From Oehlia diaphana (lineage: Eukaryota > Glomeromycota > Glomeromycetes > Glomerales > Glomeraceae), in the NCBI GenBank assembly GCA_003833135.1, contig QZLH01000010.1, positions 9,513-73,512 on the forward strand: a stretch of DNA of 64,000 bases, in the 5' to 3' direction. Shown in pieces: positions 1-13,009 of this stretch. A program made the translations under genes and the position numbers. The first letter of the stretch is position 1; the number at the start of each line of letters is the position of its first letter. The notes beneath the pieces were generated by a model. The model ran no database searches. It saw only the letters and a program-made list of their open reading frames with translations, and was not told where the DNA came from.

Positions 1-35
1 AAAACCAAAAAAAAAAAAAAAAAAAAAAATTTTAG

Positions 36-716
36 GCAATTGAATGTTATTCATCGAGCTTCTCGTCCATCTCGACCTGATAAGGCTCGTAGATTAGGTT
101 ATAAGGTGGGTTAAAAAAAAAATTTAATTATTATATTTATTATCAAATTCTTTACAATATATTGATTATATATTCTATATATATAGGCAAAACAAGGATA
201 CGTTGTTTACAGAATTCGTGTTCGTCGTGGTGGTCGTAAGAGACCAGTACCAAAAGGTGCTACTTATGGTAAACCAGTCAATCAGGGTGTGAATCAACTT
301 AAATATCAACGTTCTCTTAAAGCGACAGCTGAAGAACGTATTGGTCGTAGATGTAGCAATTTACGTGTTTTGAATTCATATTGGATTAATCAAGTAATTT
401 AATATCAAGTTAATACTTTATTTAAATTTAATGAACATATTCTAATTACAATACTTGTATATATATTTAGGATTCTACTTATAAATATTATGAAGTTATT
501 CTTGTTGATCCTCAACATAAAGCTATTCGTCGTGATCCTAGAATTAATTGGATTGCTTCTGCTAAGCATAAACACCGTGAAGCTCGTGGTCTTACTAGTA
601 TTGGCAAGAAAAATCGTGGTATTGGAAAAGGTCATCGTTTCAACAAGACAAAAGGTGGTGGTCGTTATGCCAGTTGGCTCAGGCGAAACACACTTTCTCT
701 TCGTCGTTATCGTTAA
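36..716 (+). CDS. RPL15: Ribosomal protein eL15 (RPL15), 5' end missing
   Basis: Structural protein of the large cytosolic ribosomal subunit. Three exons are visible: 36-105, 187-393 and 471-716, with stop TAA at 714-716. The first visible exon opens after an AG acceptor at 34-35 and completes a split Arg codon before [20 protein letters not shown], so the start codon and about 30 residues lie left of the window. Hallmark eL15 segments follow: [48 protein letters not shown], and the C-terminal [11 protein letters not shown]. All splice phases close and no internal stop occurs. Both introns are about 80 bases. The assignment rests on recognising the eL15 sequence and is very secure. Confidence 0.96.
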
Positions 717-1033
717 ACGATTATTTTATAATATGTTTTTAATTATTCTTTAAACTTTAATAAAAAAAAACTTTTTTTATATCTTATTGATTTACGTTCT
801 TTGAATTTCGATTAACTCCAAATGTTATTATTTTTATTTGTTAAATTTATATATTTAATATTAAATAAAAATAAAAATAAGTGAAGATTAATATAAATAA
901 TAAAGTGATAAAGTGTACAATGAATAATAGCATTACAAGGGTCTATCTATAGTTAAATTTATTGTACACGTCATAATAACGAAATCTATTTACTTAACAT
1001 AATATTGTATATATTATCTCATTTGTTCTATAT
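717..1033. other. Convergent 3' intergenic region
   Basis: AT-rich stretch between the eL15 stop and the stop of the leucine-rich repeat gene on the other strand. It must hold both 3' untranslated regions. Apart from the poly(A) signal, nothing further is recognisable. Confidence 0.6.
760..765 (+). terminator. Poly(A) signal of the eL15 gene
   Basis: A canonical AATAAA lies 44 bases after the eL15 stop codon and is followed by an A-rich run. It is the expected position for a fungal polyadenylation signal. Confidence 0.5.
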
Positions 1034-3418
1034 TTATTTGGGAATTCTATCACGTAAATATTCCATTACAGCAGATGTGCCTTGTTGAACAATGGTATAT
1101 CTTGGCACTCTAAAAGAATTCCCTTCTACCAATAAAGTTTTAATACTTCTAACATTCCCTAACGTTGGAGGTAAATGTCCAATATTGTTATTTGATAGAT
1201 CAACAACTTCCATATTTTCAAAAGTTGAAGGAGTAATTGAAGTTAAACTATTAGAGGTAGCGAGAAATGTTAGAAGTTTGGGAAAAGGTAATTTTGTTGG
1301 TAATTCAGCAATACGGTTGTTATTAACATTAAGAACTTGTAAATTTGGAAATGCTGTATGATCGGATTCGCCAGGTAAAGAAGTAAGTTGATTCGCCGAT
1401 AAATCCAATGTATTAATATTTGAAAAAACTATGGAAGGATCATCGAACGATGGGAAAGAAGTAAATTTGTTATGATCCAATTGAAGAGTTGTAATTGTAT
1501 TTTGATATATTTTAAATCCAACCGGAATTGCTTGGAATGTATTAAATGACAATGAAACTGTTGTGGGTTCAAATGTAAGTTCAACCAAATCCTCTTGTGA
1601 TATATCAGATAAACTTTTCTTTGAAAGATCTAAAGATTTAGATGCTACTCCTTGTTGACTAATATTTCCCAAAGCTCCTGAAGTTTTTCCTAGTCGTCCA
1701 GGATGTTGACCTGATTCAGGAATTGTAGGACCTTCCATATTATTAAGGTCTAAATAAACAAATAAATTCAGTTAAAAACATATACATACAAATATAATTT
1801 TTTTTTTCAATATTACAAACTTACCAACTGTAGTAACTTTATCCTTTAATGATTTCAATAATGCAGCCGTAGACTTGAGTCCTTTGGGGACATTTTTAAG
1901 AGGATTCCCTTCCCATACCAAAACATCTAAAGATAATAAACCCAATTCAGCGGGTAAAAGTTTTAGTGAATTATTACCTAAATCCAATCTTTTAAGATGT
2001 TTTAATGCAACCAATCCTTCAGGAATTTCTGTAAATTTGTTATCTCCCATATCTAAAATTTCAAGATTTGGTGTTGTATGTAATAAAGGACCAAAAGATT
2101 CAATTCTGTTTAGTGAAACAAGTAATTCTTTAAGTTTTGGAAATTTGACTGATGGATGAAAAATTGTTGAATCTTGTGATTCATCTAAAGCTCTTAATTT
2201 GTTTTGACGAACATTCAATCTATTTTCATAATTAAAATTAATTAAATAAATAAGATAAATAAAATTTTCGAAGAAAAATGGAAAAAAATATGAGTATCAC
2301 CTTGTCAAAGATGATAGATTAACAGTTTGACCATCCAAATCTTTAAAAACTATTTCAAGTTGATTTTCGCCAATTTCTAATTCTTCTAAATATGTCATTC
2401 CATTTAAAGCTGCACCAGGAATTTCTTTTAATTTATTTTTTGAAAGATTAAGTTTTCTTAAATTTTTTAAATTTGAAATTTCCAATGGTAAACCAGTAAT
2501 TCCATTTTGTGAAATATCTAGAGTTTTCAATTTAGATAAGTTACCAAAAGTTGGGTCTAATACACCTGAAAGATTGTTTGATGATATCTGTAATTCCACT
2601 AAGGATTTAAGAGATGTTAAGCAATTTGGAAGTTTGCTAAATTTATTATGTGATAAATTAAGTATTCCTAATTTTTGTAATTGACCAAATTCTTCAGGAA
2701 GATCTGATAAATTATTATTATGAAGCTAGATAAAATTTGAAAATGAACGATTAATATTATGAAATAAATTCATAATATTAATAATATTTATAAATACTTT
2801 ATCATAACTTACATCTATTAAAGTCAATGCACCAAACTCAATTATCCTTTTATCAATCTTTTCGAGGACATTATCAGCGGCAACTAAACGAACCAGATCT
2901 ACTTGCTCGTACCAAACTTCCGAGGAACTCCCAGTGAAATCAACGGTAATACTTTTTGGATCAATTTCATACATTCTCCATACTTCTTCTGGGATCTCTT
3001 TTAATGAACGATGAGATATATTGAGACGTCCTAAATTTGACGAGATAAATACAGTTAAAAAAATTGAAACTTTAAAACATTAAAAAAAAATATTTAACAT
3101 ACCAGAAGACTTGGCTTGTTTAACAATAACATTTAGGCTTTTCGATCCTCCATCGTTTTGCTCTTCCTGTTGAACGGCTTTATTATTTGCTTTCTTTAAT
3201 CTTGCTTGAGCAATAGCATCTCTAACAGATGATTTCGCAGATCTTGGTGTTGTAGATGAAGGTGATGGTGATCTTGAAGTTCGTGATGGTTTTTTTGGTG
3301 ATAAAGTATTGGATGATGATGATGATCCAGCTAATTGTGACGATCCTTTAGGTTTAGGTTTGATAAGAGTATTGTCATTTTTTGGTGGCCCACGAGATCC
3401 AGTTGGTGTTTTTCGCAT
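1034..3418 (-). CDS. Leucine-rich repeat protein, LRRC40-like
   Basis: Five exons on the minus strand, in order 3103-3418, 2813-3030, 2301-2725, 1825-2219 and 1034-1749, give an uninterrupted protein of 689 residues. All GT..AG junctions keep phase. The first ~100 residues are low complexity (Ser/Pro/Lys-rich, with a Ser run) and look disordered. The rest is an array of leucine-rich repeats with the pattern LxxLxLxxNxLxxLP, for example LKTLDISQNGITGLPLEI and LKRLDLGNNSLKLLPAEL. The C-terminus ends in VMEYLRDRIPK, a close match to how LRRC40/Shoc2-type proteins end. There is no signal peptide or membrane segment, so a cytosolic scaffold role is likely; the partner is not visible. Vertebrate LRRC40 is about 600 residues, so this copy is somewhat longer because of its N-terminal tail. 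The start is the first ATG of the exon. Confidence 0.88.
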
Positions 3419-4198
3419 TGTTAAGTTGTTTCTGTTTGAATTTTGACGTTTAAAATGTTATGTATTTATAAAAGCCGAATAAATTTTTAATAGGTTAACA
3501 AGTCTTATAATGCTAAAGGTTTTACGCGAACAATAGTTCCTATTTATAATTGTCAAAATCTTAAAGATTCGACAGATCTGTCAATATGTATTCTTTTGTG
3601 GTCAGGACACGTTTATATGATTAAAAGTTTTTTGCTAAGGTCTACTATTATTTTGAATTCAAAATATTTCAGCACTACCAAATTTCAAGAACCTGTAATA
3701 AGTAAAAATAAATATAAATCTATTATCCAAGTTCCAAGATAAACCACCAAGAAAAGAAGTTGCTTTTGAAATCTCTTTTTTTTTGTGGAATTTATCGATA
3801 TTATATAAGTAATACGAATAATTTTTAAGGAAAATAAACAAAAAAATTAATTGACCAAACAGTTGACCAATCGATCGTTTAAAAAAATTTTTTATGCTTA
3901 TTTTTTTTCACTGGCATTTTTGTAACACAGAGAACCAATTAAAATAGGATTTTTTTTTTTAATAATCCATTCTCACATTTTTATTACATTTTTCAAGCAA
4001 TACAGTATATGCTTAATTAATTAGGTTTGGGTTCACGAATAATTAACCCAAAATAATGAAAATTTCATGTCTGATATGAAATTTGTTAAGTATTCCTCAG
4101 AATGCTTAATATATATATTCGTTTTATCGATATAATTATCTTTTATCATTTTAAACATTTTAAAATTTAACTTATTTAAATTTTGATAGTAAATTTAT
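3419..4198. other. Intergenic region, no gene recognised
   Basis: AT-rich upstream region of the leucine-rich repeat gene and downstream region of the ATPase gene. Only short chance reading frames with homopolymer interruptions are present. Confidence 0.5.
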
Positions 4199-5692
4199 TT
4201 ATTTAATTAAACATCCTCTTTGGTTTGATCCTTAAACGACAAAAAATGATACAATCCTAATTAATAATAGAATAATAAATAAATAATATATAAACAAGTC
4301 GTTCATACCTTTTTCATTGTTGTATAAATTATCAAAAACATATTTTGTAGCTGGTGATCCAAATGTAATTTTTAAGTTTTTGGCAACTGTTAATATATTT
4401 TTGCTTTCTAGTTCATCAACAAAATATTCATTCCTGAATTCAGATCGACTAAATGTTTGATGAGCGTGATTTCGCAGGAACTCGAGAAGCCTCTTATCAT
4501 AATGTTTATCCAATTTCTTTAAGATCGAATTAGTTTTCATATTAAGATAATCTATTTGAAAGAAAATAATAATTTCAATATTTAGTGTATATATTTAATA
4601 ATAATGTCAATAAATACCATTTAAAGAATTTTTATCTTCATCATTTCTTTCAAAGTGGTTGATTGCTTGTGATAGATCAATAATTCTACCACCGACAACT
4701 TCATATATTTTCTCAGCAGTATCGGCATCAATTTTATGTTTACGTAAATAGGATAATGCTACGTCTTTATCCAAGTCTCCGAGGTAGATAATTTCCATAT
4801 GAGATTCCGTATCATCATCTGTGAATATAATACAAATAATTAAAAAAAAAATTTCATTATTTAAAAAAGTCAAATTAAAGAAAAAAATTACCCAATAAAT
4901 ATTCTAGTGTTTTTTGGTCATTCGTAACAAACATTACATCATAATTGTCATTTTCCGTAGCAGCTTTCGCAATAGTTTGTAACATATTTCGATGAAATAA
5001 CTATGTGATACATTATCAATAATAAGAAGTGGGGTGTAATTTTCATTTCTTCTCTTCTTCTCTGCGGTTTTTTCAAATTTATGAAATACTTTTTTCCAGT
5101 CAAAATAAGGATGAGTATAAGGAAAGCAAGTAATCCATAAATAATCTAAGTAATTTATTTTCTTCATTTCTCGAGAGAGGTTTTTGGTAAAACTATATTC
5201 ATCGGATGATTCAATGTGCAACACTCCTTTTTTAGCATATTTTGTTGCTGCCAAAGTAGTCAATACAGTTTTACCAACACCTCGAGGTCCAAATAATAAA
5301 TAATACCTTTTAGCCGGCTTATCACGATCACCAATCAATTTTACTATGTTTCGTTGATCTTCTTGATCAAAAATTTCTTTCGTTTCTTTCCTTACTTCCA
5401 TTATTCCCGTTTCTTCCTCTACAAAACCTTCTCTTATCTTATTTTGTAAATGTGAAAATAAATTTCCACTCCACAGTAAATAACTAATCAACAAAAATCT
5501 TCTTGTCCACTTTTCGTGTATATCATTGTATGTATCAGTGTGCATTAACCTGAATTTAGGAATTTTCTCATTACCTTTAACCAAACTTGAGGTATTTCTT
5601 TGAGAATTTAGCGTATAAAATCTTCCTAATAACGCGTGATTGTCACGCTTTAAATATAATTGTGCTTTATTACGAAGAATGCGATTTAACAT
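4199..5692 (-). pseudogene. P-loop ATPase with N-terminal presequence, frameshifted
   Basis: Predicted exons 4892-5692, 4618-4818, 4309-4551 and 4199-4230 (minus). The N-terminus (MLNRILRNKAQLYLKRDN) is rich in Arg and Leu without acidic residues, as in a mitochondrial presequence. A hydrophobic stretch (FLLISYLLWSGNLF, about residues 66-79) may be a membrane anchor. Walker A is GPRGVGKT (135-142); Walker B is LLIIDNV with Asp226. Just after Walker B the reading frame must shift by one base near 4990-5000 to reach the continuation HRNMLQTIAKAATENDN and VMFVTNDQKTLEYLL. No intron fits there. The later exons (GDLDKDVALSYLRKHKI; EVVGGRIIDLSQAINHF) resemble the helical lid of STAND/AAA-like ATPases. 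It is either a young pseudogene or one sequencing error in an intact gene; codons are otherwise well kept. The last, 32-base exon is the least certain part. Function unknown. Confidence 0.7.
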
Positions 5693-7797
5693 ATTTTTTG
5701 TGTAGAAAGAAAAGTTTTATAATATATATATATATATATATATTTGTGATTTTTGAAGTATATATCTAGCATTGATACGAGTCACGGTGCAACGATAATG
5801 AGTATGATATGACCTCTATTGTATGTTATATATGGTCATTATCATATATAATTTAGTATAAAAATAGAGCCATACTTGCCAATTTTTACACAGTACCATA
5901 CATATAACAGTCATACCATATCATACTCGTTTGAATCCATTGAAATTTTCTGACATCACTGTCTTGAACTACTATCTCATTTAGTATCCAGAAAAACCAT
6001 CTACAGTCACCTCCATATCGAAATTTATAAGTTTGATATAACGAATTTTATATATAGATAAAATCTTAAAAAATCGCTTTATCATGAAATTCATTATATA
6101 GCATAGTCGTTAAATCAAGTTCTGACTGTAATAAAATAACACTTAACATCTAACATCATAAGATATGTTTAATTATTAAACTGGATAAACTTACCAGCTT
6201 ATACCTAAAAATTTAAGTAAATAATAAAGTTATTTTGCGTCCATTATTTACAAAAAAAAAATAATAATAATGTATGATATTTCATTAGAAATTAGCGGCC
6301 TATGAGATGATAGGTTAGGGTATTTTGACCTGGGCTGTAATAAAACGCGTTACATACGTTACATACAAATTTGGGATGAATATTCATTAACCAAAAATGG
6401 AATATTGTAATTTTGAAACTAAAATAAAAATGTCATTATTTCGCTTCCAAATTCTGCATGTCCAATACCAGTAGACTGGATCTTATTTGCCTATTGTTAT
6501 ATTCAATTATATTATTCTTAGAAAACCTACCTATTAGGTGTATCTTTACCTTTCTTATTTGCTGTGTGAAGAAAATAAGAATAAAAATAAAATTAATAAC
6601 GAAGACTTATTGTATCATTATTCTTCGAAAAGTTGGCTTAAACTTATAAAGCATTTTACCTTTACTAACAAAATATCACATGTGCTGTGATTGGCCTCCA
6701 GAACATATTTTAAATTATCAAAATGAATGCAATTTGCTATTTGTAAATGAAGAATGTGATGTGACGTCGTTATCCACACAAAAATACCGTGAAAAAATGC
6801 ATAATTTGGACATACAATCGTTATCTTGGTTGATTGTCGCATACTATGCAACTAGGGAACCAGCATAATAATGATTATTCATGTCCGGTCCCGTCAAATT
6901 GATAATATATTAATTCAAGCCCAATAATAGTTTAATAGCAGCACTACATCATCAAATAATAATAAGCATATTTTTATTTAATGCTAAATGCTTTCTGTTT
7001 ATGTTAACTTTTTATTGAATATTGCAGGAGATATATTTGTTATTATTTTAGATCATACATTTATTTTAGATCATACATTCAGTCTAACATTTTAAATATC
7101 AACCAAATAATGGATTTAGAGAACGCGCATAAGATTCCACGCTATATTATATGGCATAATAACGAAGACAATGAATATTTATTGGGTCATTTGACTAGCA
7201 AAACAGTTATCTAAGCCTTGACTATTCCATGCAAGTTTAAATTCACGGCTGAAAAAATTGTTACACAAATAATTTGGTTATTCATTTGATGGTCCTTTTT
7301 GGACATAATGTTCCTTGTCGAAAATAACAAAGACGAATGATAAACTGCATTAATTGGGAGTTATTTTCATTCTGTAGCCTATTTATATATTCAATAATTG
7401 ACGTTTAAAAATTCCTCTTTAAAAAAAAAAAGTTAATATTATTCAAAATTCACTTTTAAAGTAATGTTACTGTAGATAATTGTAGAGGCTGTAGATAATC
7501 TGTTTCAGGGGCTGTACAATTGTATTTTGGGACACTTCAATAAATAAATATTCATGATTATATCACATATTTGGCGCATAATTACGATTCTCTTGAATTT
7601 AACTAAATGGAGGTGGTCGGCCGACTAGGAAAAGAAAGTCATTTCTTTCTCACTTTTATTACTCTCTTTTATTCGGTTGTGATACAACTCACGGCATATT
7701 TGCATAATTTTAAACTTCTTTGTACAACTAATATGAGATATTTAATTACTCATCCTCAACAGAAAAAAAAAAAATAATTTTTTTTTTTTGTGTCAAA
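5693..7797. other. Long intergenic region with microsatellite
   Basis: Non-coding AT-rich DNA between the divergently placed ATPase and Mug190-like genes. It contains an (AT)n run at about 5720-5742 and a short direct duplication of TTTTAGATCATACATT at about 7046-7080. Short open frames around 6458-6868 have no recognisable domain. The promoter of the Mug190-like gene must lie at the right end. Confidence 0.5.
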
Positions 7798-10700
7798 ATG
7801 TCGTCAGATAAATCATTACGGGAAAATATTAAAAATGATGAATTTAATTATGATAAGGAGCTAACTTATGAAATAGAAAGAATGCATCGTAATTCAGCTG
7901 ATTCGGACCGAACATTAATTATTCCTTATGTTTCTTATTCCGACCTCCGAGACGCTTTTGAGAGTAGTATCTACGACAAACCTGAAATACGTACTTGTGA
8001 CTGCGCCGCAAAACTTGCGAAAAAAAAGTTAGAAAATCAAAGTCAAGTAACCCAAAGTGAACCAAATCAATCACAGCAGGAACCACAAGTCTATATAATA
8101 TTACTTTTTATATCAATTATTTCTTATGCCATAGGATATTTTGGGTTCACCTTTGTTTGGCTCTTGATAGTTTTATATCAATCTGTAATATGGTATATTA
8201 ATATGGTTAAAGATAATAAAGAGCGAGTACGTTGGGAGATTGAGAGAGAGATGTCAATCGACAAGGTAACTTACAAAATTATTTATGTTAATTTTGTTTA
8301 TTATTATAGTAGTAATAAATTTATATTAATATTAATGTAAAATAAAAAGTTGTTAAGAGATGATGGGGAAACTGTCGAATGGTAATTATATTATATAATT
8401 TCTTAATTTGAACAACAAAGTTAAAATTCTGAGAAATTGATCATCCTTTTTTATTTAGGTTGAATTTTTTGCTCCAACAAATATGGAGAACATTTGATCC
8501 ATCACTTTTGATTGGACTTCGAGATATGCTTGAAGATGCATTGGCTCGTAGTGCACCTTCTTTTGTCGTATGTATTTAGATTGATTGGTTTTTTTCAATT
8601 TTTATCACCATTCTCAACTACTTATTTTTCATTGTGGCGCAGTGTGCGACTGATATAGAGGCTTTTGAAATTGGCCTTATTGCCCCACGTATTGAAAAGT
8701 AAGCTCTAGTTATTAATTATTTGTACAATTATTACTCTATAAATTATATTAATACAACTATCTTAAAAAGTATTAAAATTCTGCCACGACGAGAAAACCA
8801 GGATGATGAAGATGTAGTAGTAAGTCACATTTTATGAATTTAATGTTAATGATTTAATTTATTTAAGGAAAACAATAATTAATGATTATCCTATATTTTA
8901 GGTTGGGGAAGCTACATTTTCTTTTCGCGCTCGTTCATCTACCATGACTCGTAACGATGCTCCACCGCATGTTTTAGCATGGATTAAAACGGGAATTTCT
9001 GCAATGGTTCCTTTAAAAGTCGAATTAATAGGATTTAAAGCTTCAATTCATTTTGAAATCAAAATTACCGGATCTTCACCATTTATTTCCACAGGAAAAT
9101 TTAGTTTTCTTACCCCTCCATTATTTGATATAAGCATTATGCCATTAGTACCTATGAATATCGCACAGGTATTTGAAGTTATAAATAATGTGTTTTTAAT
9201 ACTAAGGAAGAAAAAAATTTTCATTTTTATTACCTTTATTTTCAAAAATAAAGTTTCCTATTATAAAAGACTTCATACACACTGCAGTTAAATCTGTAAT
9301 GGAGCAATTCACAGCTCCTAATTTTATTGAATTGGATTTGGGACAATTGCTTACAGGGGATGATCTTCTACATGGTAAATTATTATAAAACATAATTTCT
9401 TCAATTCATTTTTTAAATATGTAGTACTTAACTTCTATATAATAATATTTATAGATACACAAACAATTGGAATAATGAGAGTCGACATAATCGAAGCAAG
9501 AAATCTGACCCATGTTGATGTATCTGGTAATAAAATTTGACTTATTTTTCCTTTCCTTTTTTTATAAAATTTATTTGGCTAATTTGTTTAATATATTTAT
9601 TATAATTATTTAAGGTGATAATGATCCGTATGTAACATCATCATTGGAACCTCCATTTTATATGAATAAACATTCTACTACACGTGTAATTGAGGATTGC
9701 GCAAAGCCGGTGTGGAAAGAAACTTTTTTCCATAAAATACCGGAACTCGATATTGTAGATCAACATATTAAATTTAAACTTAGTGTTATGGACTGGGATA
9801 GGTTCACAGCTGATGATCATATTGGATCAGTATGGATTGATATTAAAGATGCGATCGGAAATGGAGATGAGGAAACATTAATTCATGACGGGTATGAATT
9901 TTAAAAGAAAAAAAAAAAAATATTCTTTAAGAAATAAATATTTATTTACAAAAAAAAAAAAAATTTCTAGTTGGGAAGAGATTAAACTTAAGCCAAGTGA
10001 CAAAAATACACGTGGCGAACTTCGTTACCGTCTTGAATATTATCCAAAACTACCAATTCAAGATGAACCGAAACTTGAACAGACATGTAAGAAAATTACT
10101 TTATACTATATAATTAGGTTTATTATCTTATTAATGATAAAAATTTTAATTTAATTTATTTTTATAGCTGGAATCTTTGGGTTGAAAATACACCAAGCAA
10201 TGAATTTACAGATAACAACTGCGCCTTATATTGAAGAATCGTCAATTGTAATGTCAGATAATCATTATAATCCTTCTTATCCTAATCCATACGCTGTTGT
10301 TTACCTTAATGACAGTAGAGGTATTTATTATTTTTATGTATTCCTTTTCGTTTATCGAAATAATAACTACAACTTATATATGTTATTTTATGTTATGATA
10401 GTATTCCGTACGAGAGCAAAATTAAACAAGTAAATTAAACTTCATTTATATTCGGCATTCATAATTATTTTACTTGTTCTTTTACTTATTTCCTTAATTT
10501 ATATTTTTTTTTCTATATAAGTATTGCTCCATTCTGGAATGCATCAACAGAACAATTCGTGAGGGATTGGAGGACTGCCGTAGTAAGAGTAGTGATTAAA
10601 GATCACAAAGATCTTGAGTATGATCCAGTAATTGGAATGGTCACATTACCTCTGAAAGAATTATTTGGACAAAAAGAAAAGGTGATGAACGTGCGGAATT

Positions 10701-12222
10701 TTATTTGAATGTAGAACAATTTTTTTCTTTATTTACTAATATAGATTTTAAATTAAATTTAACAGAAAGAATCAAATAAATGGTATCCATTGCGTTATGG
10801 AGTTGGTTGTGGAAAAGTTCGATTAAGTTTCCTCTTCAGAACAATTAGCATGGTATTACCACCTGAAGAGAAAGGATATGATGTTGGAACGCTGTTTGTT
10901 CATTCTATAATTGCCAAAGAATTAAATAATGACTATGCAAGTAAGTTGAATTTCATATTTTGCCGTTAAACTTTATAAAGAAACATCAATTCACATTTAA
11001 TTCATTAGATCGAAGTGTGTACTTAACGTTAACTATAAGAAATACGGAAATTGAACAAGAAACTAACGTGTCAAATTTACATCCACCAAGTTGGTTTGAA
11101 CAACGATCAAAAAATGATACAAAAAATCGTATGGAATTTGCAGTATTTCGTCGATATAGAACTTCTCTAATAATTACAGTGAAACGTAAAGGGTTATTTG
11201 GGATTTATCAAACTGTTGGCATGGCAGAATATTGGTTAACAAATATTAAAGATAGTTGTGAGACTGAAGTGGAAATTCCTATTTTTGAAATTTTACCGAA
11301 ATGTTTCCCTCCTTCAGATACAGATGATGCAGACGCTTCTCAAGAATCGATTAATTTTGATAATATGAATATGGTTAGATGTGAATCACCTGAACCTTGT
11401 GATTCTTCTCAACGAGAGGATGATTCTCAAATGATTGGTGAATCTAGCTTGATTACTAAAGAGAAGGCGTCAGAAAAAGTAATCGAAAATGATCAATCAA
11501 CTGTCAGTTCAGCAGAAAAAACCCAGCCTGAGGAAGTTGGAGAGTCGTCACAAAGTGATGAAAAAATTGGACAAAAGGAAGCTAATAATACAGAATCTGT
11601 TTCAGATAATAAAAATGAAGATCTTATTAATAAGTCTTCTGATAAATTGCCATTAAAATCGACAGAGGTTTCTTCAGAAAAATCAGTTCTTAATACTTCA
11701 ACAGAAAAAAGTCCTGTTTCTAATTCTTTGACAGAAAAATCAACAACTAGCATCCCGGCAGCTTCAGAAGGAGTTACTAATGTTCCACAAGAATCATCTA
11801 CTGCAAGAGAAAATATTACTTCCGATGCACCAAAAGATAATTCAACGGCAAATTCGAATTCTAATAAAATTAAAGGATTTTTAAATTTTAAAGTATATTT
11901 CAGACCAGGATTATCATTATCACATGAAAAAGATGTAATGTGTAGTTTAACAGGAGCTGATGCAAGTATTTTATGCCAAAATCCTTTGGAAGATACCGAA
12001 AAACAGCGAAAAGTATCGCGTGAAAGACGAGACTCTGATGTATATAGAAATAGATCCTTATATGGTGAAAGTTATGAACCTGAAAAGAGGATCAATTCGA
12101 TACATAATCGTAGAACGATGAGACAAATACAATGGGTAAAAGATTTATTAAAGGCCAAAGTTATTTCCATGAGCGGAAAACGTGATTGGGAAGATCAAGA
12201 AATTATCGAACGAGAAGCGTAA
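7798..12222 (+). CDS. Mug190-like membrane protein with SMP and C2 domains
   Basis: Fifteen exons give 1098 residues: 7798-8265, 8350-8381, 8459-8567, 8643-8698, 8771-8819, 8902-9168, 9254-9374, 9455-9526, 9615-9891, 9971-10086, 10168-10320, 10402-10429, 10522-10681, 10766-10940, 11009-12222. All junctions keep phase. A hydrophobic hairpin at about residues 100-140 anchors the protein. An SMP (tubular lipid-binding) domain follows at about 160-370, starting WLNFLLQQIWRTFDPSL. Then come C2 domains; the first opens IMRVDIIEARNLTHVD and holds NDPYVTSSLEP, and the second includes YPNPYAVVYLND. The C-terminus is a long Ser/Glu/Lys-rich linker with a final basic segment. This order matches fungal Mug190 and the tricalbin/E-Syt relatives, which move lipids at ER-plasma membrane contacts. 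The precise lipid and site are inferred from the family. Confidence 0.9.
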
Positions 12223-13009
12223 ATAAAAACATTTTTATTTAATATATCTCTTAAATTGTGTAAATAATAATTGAAAAATCAAATCATATATATATATATA
12301 TATATATATGAAAAGAATTATATTTATAGTATTTAGTAGGAGAAAAAAAAAATAGAAGGAATTTTGTACATACGTGGCAGACATAAAAGAAATAAAAAAT
12401 ATTAGATTAAGGGAAATTTAACAAATTAATTTATCCGATAATTACTAAATTAATAGTAAGGGACGGGCATACAAGAGCCCACTATCCTTGTGATAATACA
12501 CGTTCAATCTTGATGACCTTTAAAGAGTTTAAATTTTTTAAATTTCATAATGTGAGTTCCTTCTTTATCATAAGAGAGAAGCATTCATAGAGCAAAATTA
12601 TCTTCAGCTGTTGATGTTTTGGTAAGAATCATACACTTGTAAATTAAAGACTTGTTTGTAATGGGTAATTGATTACAGTTTGGCTATCTAGTTGGACTTA
12701 CTCATTATGATTTTATTACCTATACCAGTTTTTATTTATTGCTTTCATAAAGAATAAAGTAGAATATTTCTTTCTTTTTTTTTTAATATTCAATTTACTA
12801 AAATTATACTATGCGTGTTGAAAAAGTTCAAAAACTTCAAAAACAGTAAAAAGTAAGTATTACAGTATTAGATGCGGGATCCAAAATATTCGTAAACAAT
12901 TATTTATTATAATATGATACATAAACCCAAAAATGCAGCAAAGATAAATAAATAAATAATAAATAAAATTAATTTTTTTTTTTTAAAAAAAAAAAATTTG
13001 ATTAAATAA
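12223..13009. other. Convergent intergenic region
   Basis: 3' regions of the Mug190-like gene and of the OSCA-like gene. It holds an (AT)n microsatellite at about 12284-12309 and several A/T homopolymers. No gene is seen. Confidence 0.55.

Noticed and set aside
1092..2159. Plus-strand frames across the leucine-rich repeat gene
   Set aside because: They are antisense shadows of confirmed exons.
3659..3841. Possible RRM relic (SFLGGLSWNLD)
   Set aside because: Only about 11 residues resemble an RNP motif; no second motif or splice context supports it.
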